Shown in pieces: positions 1 through 6,416 of a DNA stretch of 8,199 bases. The notes under the pieces are model-generated. The model made no database searches, had not been told where the DNA came from, and worked only from the letters and a program-made list of their open reading frames with translations. This DNA comes from a bacterium (GTDB lineage Bacteria; Patescibacteriota; Patescibacteriia; JAACEG01): assembly GCA_027040785.1 (NCBI GenBank), contig JALULG010000136.1, positions 1-8,199 of the forward strand. The letters run 5' to 3'. The position numbers and the translations under genes are program-made. Numbering within the stretch: the first letter of the stretch is position 1; each line of letters starts with the position of its first letter.

Positions 1-1
1 G

Positions 2-1033
2 TCTTTATTGTATTTATTAAAAAAAATGGGAAAAAACGGCGAAATTGTCATTGATGATTTTAAAATTAAAGAAAAATTAAAATTTCTCCCGCAAATTGAA
101 TATATTAAAGACAAAGTTCAAAAAGATAAAGAAATAATTGTTAATATAAAAACGGAAAAAACTCAGCCGGATTCCATTCGCTATGAAGAAAAAGAAAAAT
201 CTTTAGATATTATCATCAAAGCCAAAAAAGGATATTTTGAAAAAAACGACATTAGCGTTTCAGAACCAAGCTTAAAATACGATCTTATTTTTGTTTTAGA
301 TACTTCTGACCTTGATTCTTTGGAAACTTTATTTGAAAATAATGTAAATTTTTTTTACCAAACACCGATAATAAATATTGATCATCATTCAAATAATGAA
401 AATTTTGGTCAAATAAATTTGGTAGAATTAACAGCCAGTTCAACAGCTGAAATAATTTTTTCATTATTCAAAAAACAAAACAAAGAAAAAGAAATCAACA
501 AAGAAATAGCCGAATTGCTTTTAACGGGAATAATAGATTGTACCAACAGTTTTAAATCGCTTTCGGTTACCCCGGAAACTTTGGCAAATGTCGCGGAATT
601 AATTTCTCTGGGAGCTGATAGAGAAAAAATCATCAAACACCTTTATCAAATTTATTCTGTTAATGAATTAAAACTTTGGGGAAGGGTTTTGGCAAGGTTA
701 AAAGAAGATTTAAACGGGGAACTGGTTTGGTCATTAGTCACCAAAGAAGATTTTTCCAAAACCAATACAAATGAAAATCATCTGGAAGGCGTAGTCAACG
801 AATTGATAGTAAATATGCCTAAAACTAAAATAACTGTTTTACTTTACCAATATTCGGAAAACATAATTAAAATAATTGTTAAAAACAAAAGTAATTTTAA
901 CATCATATCAGCGCTAAGCAAATACGAACCAAAAGGACACAATAAATACTTTAAAATTGAAATTAAAAACGAAGGACTACTTGAAGCTGAGAAAGAAATA
1001 ATTAAGAAAATAAAAGAAAATCTTGATTCTTGA
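2..1033 (+). CDS. DHH/DHHA1-family phosphoesterase, 5' end outside the window
   Basis: This is the C-terminal part (343 residues visible) of a DHH phosphoesterase of the NrnA-like group, cytosolic Mn-dependent enzymes that hydrolyse short oligonucleotides or pAp. The DHH triad is coded at 380-388, preceded by FVLDTSD (about 287-307), a metal-site Asp motif. TGIIDCTNSF (524-553) matches the family's TGI..DT..F motif and SVTPETL follows it. The frame is open to the window edge and begins SLLYLLKKMGKNGE, which fits the residues just after the family's N-terminal DADAIGS motif. The TTG at 8 is therefore not the real start. The DHHA1 end is degenerate: the usual GGGH..AAG reads EPKGHNKYF (about 923-949), so nucleic-acid binding or substrate range may differ. 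It ends in TGA, which shows UGA is a stop in this genome. Family assignment is secure; substrate is not. Confidence 0.85.
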   Translation, partial: SLLYLLKKMGKNGEIVIDDFKIKEKLKFLPQIEYIKDKVQKDKEIIVNIKTEKTQPDSIRYEEKEKSLDIIIKAKKGYFEKNDISVSEPSLKYDLIFVLDTSDLDSLETLFENNVNFFYQTPIINIDHHSNNENFGQINLVELTASSTAEIIFSLFKKQNKEKEINKEIAELLLTGIIDCTNSFKSLSVTPETLANVAELISLGADREKIIKHLYQIYSVNELKLWGRVLARLKEDLNGELVWSLVTKEDFSKTNTNENHLEGVVNELIVNMPKTKITVLLYQYSENIIKIIVKNKSNFNIISALSKYEPKGHNKYFKIEIKNEGLLEAEKEIIKKIKENLDS

Positions 1034-1050
1034 TATTCTTGTGATATAAT
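1023..1050 (+). promoter_or_regulatory. promoter of the tRNA-Ile/tRNA-Val unit
   Basis: A -35 TTGATT (1023-1028) and a -10 TATAAT (1045-1050) lie 16 bp apart, and the -10 is extended by TGA (1042-1044). The predicted transcript start near 1057 lies 30 bp before the first tRNA. The -35 overlaps the last codons of the DHH gene. Confidence 0.65.
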
Positions 1051-1058
1051 AAACTTAT

Positions 1059-1080
1059 TAAAGCCCGACAACGGGCTTTA
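1059..1080 (+). other. hairpin at the start of the tRNA transcript
   Basis: Nine base pairs (1059-1067 with 1072-1080, TAAAGCCCG/CGGGCTTTA) close a four-base loop. It could end the DHH transcript, but the bases after it are AAATTTGGG and not a T run, so it is a poor intrinsic terminator. Its position directly after the predicted start of the tRNA transcript suggests a leader hairpin that may guide 5' processing. Confidence 0.5.
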
Positions 1081-1086
1081 AAATTT

Positions 1087-1162
1087 GGGTGTGTAGCTCA
1101 GGGGTTAGAGCACCACGCTTATAACGTGGGGGTCGGTGGTTCAAATCCACCCACACCTACCA
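1087..1162 (+). tRNA. tRNA-Ile(UAU)
   Basis: A full cloverleaf folds: acceptor GGGTGTG/CACACCT with a G1-U72 wobble, D arm GCTC/GAGC, anticodon stem CCACG/CGTGG with loop CTTATAA, five-base variable loop, and T arm GGTGG/CCACC around TTCAAAT. The anticodon is therefore UAU, reading the isoleucine codon AUA. CCA is encoded (1160-1162). Most bacteria read AUA with a CAU-anticodon tRNA modified to lysidine by TilS, so a gene-encoded UAU is unusual. AUA is common in the neighbouring genes, for instance two in a row at 368-373. It is co-transcribed with tRNA-Val eight bases downstream. Confidence 0.9.
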
Positions 1163-1170
1163 AATTACCG

Positions 1171-1244
1171 GGACGCGTAGCTCAGCCGGTTAGAGTGCCA
1201 CGTTGACATCGTGGAGGTCGGAGGTTCAAGTCCCCCCGCGTCCA
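1171..1244 (+). tRNA. tRNA-Val(GAC)
   Basis: Cloverleaf: acceptor GGACGCG/CGCGTCC, D arm GCTC/GAGT, anticodon stem CCACG/CGTGG with loop TTGACAT giving anticodon GAC, T arm GGAGG/CCCCC with one G-C rich mismatch-tolerant pair, discriminator A1244. The genome has CAA after the discriminator, so CCA must be added by the tRNA nucleotidyltransferase, unlike the tRNA-Ile in front of it. Confidence 0.92.
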
Positions 1245-1276
1245 CAAAAATATTATTATTTTAGAAATAAAGCGGA

Positions 1277-1314
1277 AAATAAAAATCACCTTTTTATAGT
1301 GGTGATTTTTATTT
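1277..1314. terminator. bidirectional Rho-independent terminator
   Basis: A 14-bp perfect stem (1277-1290 with 1301-1314) around a ten-base loop has A-rich sequence on the left and T-rich sequence on the right. It can end the tRNA transcript on the plus strand and the metalloprotease transcript arriving on the minus strand, whose stop codon is ten bases away. Confidence 0.85.
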
Positions 1315-1323
1315 CTTTTAAAA

Positions 1324-3552
1324 TTATTTCGGCAAAACATAATAATACTCCGCCACAATATCCGCTTTGCCTCCACTGCTATGCCGAACCGGCAAAGAAC
1401 TCAAAGAACCGATTGTCTTTTTTCCTTGCAAAACTCCGGAGCCGTCATAATCCACAACAATATCATTTGGCACCATTTTGCAGTCGGCTTTTTGCATGGT
1501 TATACCATCACTGTTTTTACGGGTTATCCATTTTTTGTTTTTGGTTTTCGGTCGCAAACGAATGGTGGCTTTTTTCTTTTTGGTGTCCACGAAAATTTGC
1601 CCGGCAAAACCAAGATTGTAATTTTCTTGCAATTCCCCGTCTTCGGTTTCGCTAAAACCGCTTTCAATCGGCACCGGTCCGAAATTAAAAGATTGATGGT
1701 TTTTTTCATTGCTGTGGCACGATAAAGTTTGTTCCAAAATATCATAAACTTTTCTGTTCTCATCTGACTCTTCGGGGTTATATTTTAATTTTTGTTTGGC
1801 TTCAAACAAAGAATCAAAAGAATAATTGCCGGTATTATCTTTTATATCAATTGTTATTTTTAAACTGGAAACTGTTTTTTTAGGGCATTTATCATTGGCA
1901 GTAATTTCAAATTTGATATTTTTCTTATTTTCTAAATCAGAATTTGCTAAAATTAACGCAAAAGCGTCAGCGTCTTCTTCCGGCTTATCTCGACAAAAAT
2001 CCCACTCCATTTTTTTGCTTAATTTTTGCCAATTCCAATTATCACCGTCCAATTCAAGCAAAACGTTTTTTTGCATTTTTTCATCAATCGGGGTGGCAAA
2101 TTTTATTTTGACATACTTTATTTTTTCCCTGTCCGAGTTTAAGGCGACATAATAATAAATCATTCCTCCTTTGGCAAGCTTAAATTCTTTTTTTAATTTG
2201 TCTCCGGAATTATCCAACATATCAACCACAAAACTTTTTCCCTCCGGCTGTCTTTCCGGAAAAGAAGGCGTGTCTTTGTATTGCTTTAAGGGATACAAAT
2301 TCCAATTATAGATTGAAAATTGTCCGTAAAGATTGTCAAAATCGGGTATTTTTTTACTTAATATTTTTCTAACTTGATGATTGCTTTTAAAATCATTAAA
2401 AATTTTAATAACATTATTTTGATCATTGTTATATTGGTCTAAAAAATAAAAAAACATATAACTGCCGTATTCGTAATAGCCATCAAATTTAAGGCGGTCT
2501 TCGTTTAAACGAGCAAAAAAACTGTTTAAATATTCGTGCTCCATATTATAACTTGGATAAATATAATTTTCCGCCCAAACAGCTGTTGCCTCGCTTAGCC
2601 AGTCGGCACTCTTATCACCGTAAAAAAACATATCATCGTAATGAAATTGAAAAAAATGAAAAAGCTCGTGTACAACTGTGCTTTGCAGTTTTTTATCGCT
2701 TAATCCTTTGCTGATTTGAATACGGCAATGATTTTTGCCAAAACCGGTTCTACGGCAATTTGTAATCCCATAATCATTACCGCTTAAATTCACCAAATAA
2801 AGATCCACTCCCTCGTTTGGTTTAAGAGATAAATATTCTTCATATTTTGGCCAGGCCTTTTGCCAGGCTTCCCTGATTTCTTGAAATTTTTTATGCACGC
2901 TTTTAAGATAGTCATCACTCACTTGCCCGGGAATATAAAATTTAACATAAGAATCCGGCCTGTTTGGCGCGCTTATTTTTTCCGACTCCCAATAACCGGA
3001 ATAAGCTTTGGCTGTTTTGGTGCTTAAAAAAGAAAGTTTTTTGTCAAAATAATCTTCTCGCTTGTTTTCCGGATTAAAAAAACTTTGAGGGTTATCCGGC
3101 GCTAAAATAAAGGGCTCTAAAAATTCTTTTTCTTTATCCGAATAGCTATCAAAATTATTGATAATTTCTTGCAAATCAACTCGCAAAGCGCGAGGCATTG
3201 CTACGCCAACATCAGCTTGGTATTCCTTACTTAACTTCTCCGGAGCAAAATAAGCCGTCATTTTCAAAACCGACATTTCCGCCCGACTGATTTTACCCGC
3301 CTCAAAAGCTTTAATAATTTTCTGCCGAGCATTCTCCCCTTCTTCTTTAAATTCAGAATGCTTAACAATTTCCTTAACACGCCCTTTAATTTCCGGATTA
3401 TTCAAAATACGTTCAAAATCTTTTTGCCCTCCCCGAACTTCTTTGTTTTGAGGAGTAAAACTTTTTTTCTGAGAAAAAAGGAAGAAAAAAACAAGCGCCA
3501 AAACAAGCAGCGCTCCGATTGTTAAAATTGCTATTGTTTTTAGTTTTGACAT
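1324..3552 (-). CDS. membrane-anchored HExxH (gluzincin-type) metalloprotease, large
   Basis: A 742-aa protein with a short basic N-terminus (MSKLK) and one hydrophobic segment (about residues 6-27), so a signal anchor or uncleaved signal peptide with the rest outside the membrane. The zinc motif HELFH is at residues 295-299 (coded near 2656-2670) in the context STVVHELFHFFQFHYDD. Twenty-two residues on, DWLSEATAVWAE supplies a probable third ligand, Glu321, as in gluzincins and peptidase-MA-like proteins. About 440 residues follow, rich in beta-prone, Lys/Asp-rich sequence with no motif I recognise, perhaps a substrate or surface-binding region. Two Cys (266, 276) just before the active site could form a disulfide. 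It starts four bases after the upstream membrane-protein gene, with no clear Shine-Dalgarno, so translation is probably coupled. Protease activity is well supported by motif; substrate and exact family are unknown. Confidence 0.8.
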   Translation of the reverse strand: MSKLKTIAILTIGALLVLALVFFFLFSQKKSFTPQNKEVRGGQKDFERILNNPEIKGRVKEIVKHSEFKEEGENARQKIIKAFEAGKISRAEMSVLKMTAYFAPEKLSKEYQADVGVAMPRALRVDLQEIINNFDSYSDKEKEFLEPFILAPDNPQSFFNPENKREDYFDKKLSFLSTKTAKAYSGYWESEKISAPNRPDSYVKFYIPGQVSDDYLKSVHKKFQEIREAWQKAWPKYEEYLSLKPNEGVDLYLVNLSGNDYGITNCRRTGFGKNHCRIQISKGLSDKKLQSTVVHELFHFFQFHYDDMFFYGDKSADWLSEATAVWAENYIYPSYNMEHEYLNSFFARLNEDRLKFDGYYEYGSYMFFYFLDQYNNDQNNVIKIFNDFKSNHQVRKILSKKIPDFDNLYGQFSIYNWNLYPLKQYKDTPSFPERQPEGKSFVVDMLDNSGDKLKKEFKLAKGGMIYYYVALNSDREKIKYVKIKFATPIDEKMQKNVLLELDGDNWNWQKLSKKMEWDFCRDKPEEDADAFALILANSDLENKKNIKFEITANDKCPKKTVSSLKITIDIKDNTGNYSFDSLFEAKQKLKYNPEESDENRKVYDILEQTLSCHSNEKNHQSFNFGPVPIESGFSETEDGELQENYNLGFAGQIFVDTKKKKATIRLRPKTKNKKWITRKNSDGITMQKADCKMVPNDIVVDYDGSGVLQGKKTIGSLSSLPVRHSSGGKADIVAEYYYVLPK

Positions 3553-3556
3553 AAAA

Positions 3557-3832
3557 TTATCTAAAAAATGAAGCTACAAACAATAAAAAACGACCGCTTA
3601 ATCCCGCTATGATCAAAAAAGAAAAAAAGATAACTAAAATACCGATTAATTTAAAAAACAATCTACTGCCTCCAAAAATACGAAAATATTTTTCCGCAAA
3701 ACCCATTGGACCAAAATTATAATAAAACCAATTGGAATATCTAACCAACAAATAACCGATACCGGCACCAATAAGCCCGATAACAATTCTTTCCAAAATA
3801 GTCATAAAGTTATTATTAAAAACATTAAACAT
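3557..3832 (-). CDS. small two-helix membrane protein of unknown function
   Basis: Not recognised. The 91-aa product has two hydrophobic segments, about residues 14-32 (IVIGLIGAGIGYLLV) and 58-82 (LFFKLIGILVIFFSFLIIAGL), joined by an aromatic, weakly basic loop. The start is uncertain: ATG at 3832 lies only about five bases after a -10 element and would be near-leaderless, while ATG at 3805 (82 aa) keeps both helices and leaves a 25-base leader. Neither has a Shine-Dalgarno. The gene ends four bases before the metalloprotease start, so the two form an operon and it may help anchor or regulate the protease, which is inference from position only. Confidence 0.7.
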   Translation of the reverse strand: MFNVFNNNFMTILERIVIGLIGAGIGYLLVRYSNWFYYNFGPMGFAEKYFRIFGGSRLFFKLIGILVIFFSFLIIAGLSGRFLLFVASFFR

Positions 3833-3836
3833 TTAT

Positions 3837-3845
3837 ATTTTAGCA
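3837..3845 (-). promoter_or_regulatory. extended -10 element for the membrane protein/protease operon
   Basis: On the minus strand TGC (3845-3843) is followed by TAAAAT (3842-3837). The region that would hold a -35 is the T run of the upstream terminator, so this would rely on the extended -10. The predicted start near 3830 falls on the first ATG. Tentative. Confidence 0.4.
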
Positions 3846-3854
3846 AATTTTCGG

Positions 3855-3884
3855 AAAAAATAAAAACCGTCGGAAATCCGACGG
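3855..3884 (-). terminator. Rho-independent terminator of the 214-aa gene
   Basis: On the minus strand a 7-bp GC-rich stem (CCGTCGG/CCGACGG, 3884-3867) with loop ATTT is followed by TTTTTATTTTTT (3866-3855). It sits eight bases after the stop of the 3892-4536 gene and separates it from the protease operon. Confidence 0.88.
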
Positions 3885-3891
3885 GTATATT

Positions 3892-4536
3892 TTATTTTTT
3901 TAAAGAAACTAATGCATATCTTCTCATTAGATCTTCATTGGTGGCATTTTGAAAATATTCTCGCAATTCCATAATATAATTTTCAAATCTGGTCCGTTTA
4001 AAAGGATCCTTTAAAAACATACGAATCAAATCTTCCTCACTTTCCAAGAAAAATACTACCCTCGGACAATCGTTATGAAGCATTAACGTTGCATGATTTT
4101 CTATTTTGCCCGCAAAATAACGATCAAAAAATTCTTTTTGGATTATTTTCAGTTCAATCTCTAAAAAACGTTGCATTCCCAAATAAAACAAGACATCCTC
4201 CGAGACATAATAAATATTACTCAAAACAGCCAAAGCATAATAAGGAAAATTTATATCCAGTCTTTGCCAAAATTTTTGCTCCGGCATACGATAACGAGCA
4301 AAAACATTAAAACGAAATATATCCAACAAAGGAGAAACCCTGATAATTTTCGGCCTGGAAAAATCAACAAAGCAAACTTTATTTTCTTTTTTACGCAAAT
4401 CATCACTTAAACTTTTCTTAACAAAATCATAAAAAGTCTCTCCAGAATAAAAGGCCTTGTTTTCCAAAACGGGAAAATCGCCAAAATCATAATTTGAAAA
4501 ATTCCGAATCTCATTAAACAAAGGATGTTTAGCCAT
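3892..4536 (-). CDS. hypothetical protein, 214 aa
   Basis: Not recognised. A soluble-looking protein with no signal peptide or clear membrane segment. It is rich in Phe, Tyr, Arg and Lys, with charged helical stretches at the C-terminus (ESEEDLIRMFLKDPFKRTRFENYIMELREYF). The middle holds an aromatic block (FWQRLDINFPYYALAVLSNIYY, about residues 88-109, given here in two parts: FWQRLDINFPYY and ALAVLSNIYY). The start is well fixed: AGGAGG lies five bases before ATG 4536, the best Shine-Dalgarno on any intact gene here. It lies directly after the tRNA-Ile terminator and may be reached by read-through from the rRNA promoter, since I see no convincing promoter in the 30 bases between. Confidence 0.8.
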   Translation of the reverse strand: MAKHPLFNEIRNFSNYDFGDFPVLENKAFYSGETFYDFVKKSLSDDLRKKENKVCFVDFSRPKIIRVSPLLDIFRFNVFARYRMPEQKFWQRLDINFPYYALAVLSNIYYVSEDVLFYLGMQRFLEIELKIIQKEFFDRYFAGKIENHATLMLHNDCPRVVFFLESEEDLIRMFLKDPFKRTRFENYIMELREYFQNATNEDLMRRYALVSLKK

Positions 4537-4541
4537 TTTTA

Positions 4542-4547
4542 CCTCCT
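4542..4547 (-). promoter_or_regulatory. strong Shine-Dalgarno of the 214-aa gene
   Basis: AGGAGG on the minus strand is spaced five bases from ATG 4536 and is complementary to CCUCCU at the 3' end of the 16S in this same window. It fixes the start, in contrast to the protease operon, which has no such site. Confidence 0.85.
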
Positions 4548-4566
4548 AAATATAAAATTAAAGGTT

Positions 4567-4596
4567 CAAAATAAAAGGAGTGATCAACACCCCTTT
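4567..4596 (-). terminator. terminator after tRNA-Ile(GAU)
   Basis: Minus strand: AAAGGGGTG (4596-4588) pairs with CACTCCTTT (4582-4574) through nine pairs, one of them G-U, around a five-base loop, followed by TATTTT. The T tract is short, so some read-through into the 214-aa gene is plausible. Confidence 0.65.
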
Positions 4597-4601
4597 GAAA
4601 G

Positions 4602-4675
4602 TGGGCATACCTGGATTTGAACCAGGGACCTCGTCGTTATCAGCGACGCGCTCTAACCAACTGAGCTATATGCCC
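4602..4675 (-). tRNA. tRNA-Ile(GAU)
   Basis: Cloverleaf on the minus strand: acceptor GGGCATA/TATGCCC, D arm GCTC/GAGC, anticodon stem CGTCG/CGACG with loop CTGATAA (anticodon GAU), T loop TTCAAAT, discriminator A (4602). CCA is not encoded. tRNA-Ile(GAU) normally lies in the 16S-23S spacer, and here it keeps its place about 260 bases after the 16S although no 23S follows. With tRNA-Ile(UAU) at 1087 it covers all isoleucine codons. Confidence 0.93.
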
Positions 4676-4933
4676 GAACAAATTAATTTTCAGTTTAACA
4701 AATTTTCTAAAAAAAGCAAGTAAATAAACTGTCACTAAATGCCGTTGGACATTTAGAGCAATCTGGTGCTTGATAATAATGCAAACTATAAACCCCGCTT
4801 TAAGCGGGGCACTTCAACAACTAAACAGCAACAAGTAAATAACTCCTATCTGTCTCCCAGATTTGCCGTAAAATCTTTCCCGATAAATCGGGCGACCGAA
4901 TAAGTTGATTTTATAATCAACATTTTCTCCCTA
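4676..4933 (-). other. 16S rRNA 3' trailer/spacer with hairpins
   Basis: No gene. In the transcript this stretch folds into several local hairpins: 4904-4921 (GTTGATT/AATCAAC), 4879-4892 (CCCGA/TCGGG), 4793-4809 (CCCCGCT/AGCGGGG, followed on the minus strand by TTTATAGTTT and so possibly a weak terminator or attenuator), and 4735-4756 (CTAAATG/CATTTAG). It also carries one arm of the 16S processing stem (4811-4838). Confidence 0.6.
4811..4838 (-). other. 16S processing stem, 3' arm
   Basis: This 28-base segment pairs without interruption with 6942-6969 upstream of the 16S: 24 Watson-Crick pairs and 4 G-U. The inner 14 bases are a perfect match. This is the expected RNase III processing stem that brings the two ends of pre-16S together. 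Confidence 0.85.
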
Positions 4934-5208
4934 GAAAGGAGGTGATCCATCCACAGCTTCCGCTACGGATGCCTTGTTACGACTTCGTCCCTGTCACCAG
5001 TCTTACCTTCTGCCGATCTACATCGACATTCGGGTACTACCGGCTCCCTTGACGTGACGGGCGGTGTGTACAAGACTCGAGAACGTATTCACCGTGACGA
5101 GGCTGATTCACGGTTACTAGCGATTCCGACTTCATGAGGGCGAGTTGCAGCCCTCAATCCGAACTGGGACCGGTTTTGATGGGATTGGCTCCACCTTTCG
5201 GTTTGGCG

Positions 5209-5240
<32 letters not shown>

Positions 5241-5402
5241 AGCCCAAGACGTAAGAGCCATGCTGATTTGACGTCATCCCCACCTTCCTCCCAACCCTTT
5301 AAACACAAAACTTATGTTCAAAGGGCTGGGCGGTCCCCTATGAAAAATTTAACATAGGGCAAGGGTTGCGCTCGTTACCGGACTTAACCGTACACCTCAC
5401 GG

Positions 5403-5433
<31 letters not shown>

Positions 5434-5442
5434 CACCGAGTT

Positions 5443-5550
5443 CCCCCTCACCTTTTCCATTTTGCGTCATACAAACATTTTTCAAATTACTTTGAAATTA
5501 TGTTTATAATCACCTTTACTTTAAATAAAGGTATCAAAAAGGTGAGGGGG
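5443..5550 (-). repeat. helix 33 (V6) extension with CACCTTTT/AAAAGGTG ends
   Basis: A 108-base extension between conserved 16S blocks is closed by a perfect 14-bp inverted repeat (5443-5456 with 5537-5550, CCCCCTCACCTTTT). Inside are two further hairpins: 5473-5505 (AAACAT/ATGTTT with an inner TTCAAA/TTTGAA) and 5512-5532 (ACCTTTA/TAAAGGT). No reading frame of note. The ends share the CACCTTTT core with the helix 6 and helix 17 elements, but the interior does not visibly match them. Confidence 0.8.
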
Positions 5551-5607
5551 CACTTCCACCTTTCGGCGGAATTCTCGGGATGTCAAGTCTTGGTGAGGTT
5601 CCTCGCT

Positions 5608-5645
<38 letters not shown>

Positions 5646-5648
5646 AGT

Positions 5649-5688
<40 letters not shown>

Positions 5689-6105
5689 TCCCAGGCGGGA
5701 TACTTAAGATGTTAACTTAGGTAGTACAGCACTGATAGGGTCGAAACTACCAATGCTCAGTATCCATCGTTTACGGCGTGGACTACTGGGGTATCTAATC
5801 CCATTCGCTCCCCACGCTTTCGTCCCTCAGTGTCAGACACGTTCTAGCAAGCTGCCTTCGCATTTGGTGTTCCTGCAGATATTAATGGATACAACCCCTA
5901 CACCTGCAGTTCCGCTTGCCTCTCCCGGTCTCAAGTTTAACAGTATTATTTGCAGTCTTGATGTTGAGCATCAAGATTTGACAAATAACTTATTAAACCA
6001 CCTACGGACCCTTTACGCCCAATGATTCCGGGTAACGCTTGGGGCTCACGTATTACCGCTGCTGCTGGCACGTGATTAGCAGCCCCTTATTCCTCAGGTA
6101 CCGTC

Positions 6106-6416
6106 ATCCCACACCTTTTAACTTTTATTAATTGAATCTTTTATTCTGCCTTTTAATTGCCCCCATGCTTTTGCATGTTTTTTCAACTGCCTCTCTCTTC
6201 TCATTGCGTCTTTTCTTGATAAATATGCTTCATAATAAAGCAATTTCCAAGGCATAAATTTTTTTGTATAATTTGATTTCCCTTCATTGTGTTCTTTGAA
6301 TCTTCTTTTTAAATCATTACTGAAACCGATATACAAATTTCGATTTTTAATACTTTGTAAAATATACACGTAATACATATAATATATATAAACACAAAAG
6401 TTAAAAGGTGTGGGAT
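6106..6416 (-). mobile_element. GIY-YIG-coding intervening element in 16S helix 17 (V3)
   Basis: A 311-bp insertion is bounded by 21-bp perfect inverted repeats (6106-6126 and 6396-6416, core CCCACACCTTTTAACTTTT). It lies in the helix 17 region, between rRNA blocks CTCAGG and CCTGAG that pair with each other, so its repeats continue an existing rRNA stem. The GIY-YIG gene takes 261 of the 311 bases and reads in the same direction as the rRNA. The remaining bases are almost all repeat arm, so no group I or group II catalytic core fits. This is the form of an RNase III-excised intervening sequence and not of a self-splicing intron. Excision and mobility are inferred. Confidence 0.85.
6118..6378 (-). 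CDS. small GIY-YIG nuclease inside the 16S rRNA gene
   Basis: An 86-aa protein, the full length of the small single-domain GIY-YIG (UPF0213/YhbQ-like) family. Motifs in order: MYYVYIL (residues 1-7, the GIY strand), LYIGFSNDL (15-23, the YIG motif), R26 with H30-N31 (the catalytic Arg and following HN), PWKLLYYE (43-50), and RRERQLKK (60-67) with E62 as the expected metal-binding Glu. All catalytic positions look intact. ATG at 6378 is chosen because the fold begins at once there; the frame is open further upstream only because it runs into rRNA. No Shine-Dalgarno is visible. The last two codons and the TAA lie in the terminal inverted repeat of the element, so gene and element evolved as a unit. 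Related enzymes cut DNA; a role in spreading or maintaining this insertion is inference. Confidence 0.9.
   Translation of the reverse strand: MYYVYILQSIKNRNLYIGFSNDLKRRFKEHNEGKSNYTKKFMPWKLLYYEAYLSRKDAMRRERQLKKHAKAWGQLKGRIKDSINKS

Noticed and set aside
2..1033. Alternative genetic code with UGA as glycine (Gracilibacteria type)
   Set aside because: The DHH gene ends at TGA right after the expected C-terminus and no gene here has an internal in-frame TGA.
1203..1655. Plus-strand open frame of 150 codons
   Set aside because: It starts inside tRNA-Val and runs antisense to the metalloprotease and through the bidirectional terminator; composition is Phe/Cys/Arg-rich as expected of antisense to an AT-rich gene.
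5290..5330. Fourth insertion of the same family, at helix 39
   Set aside because: There is a hairpin with CCCTTT/AAAGGG, but helix 39 is normally long and the CACCTTTT core is absent, so it is best read as ordinary variation.
6106..6416. Group I or group II intron in the 16S gene
   Set aside because: After the gene and the two repeat arms fewer than ten bases remain free, too little for any ribozyme core, and the ends form a simple stem.
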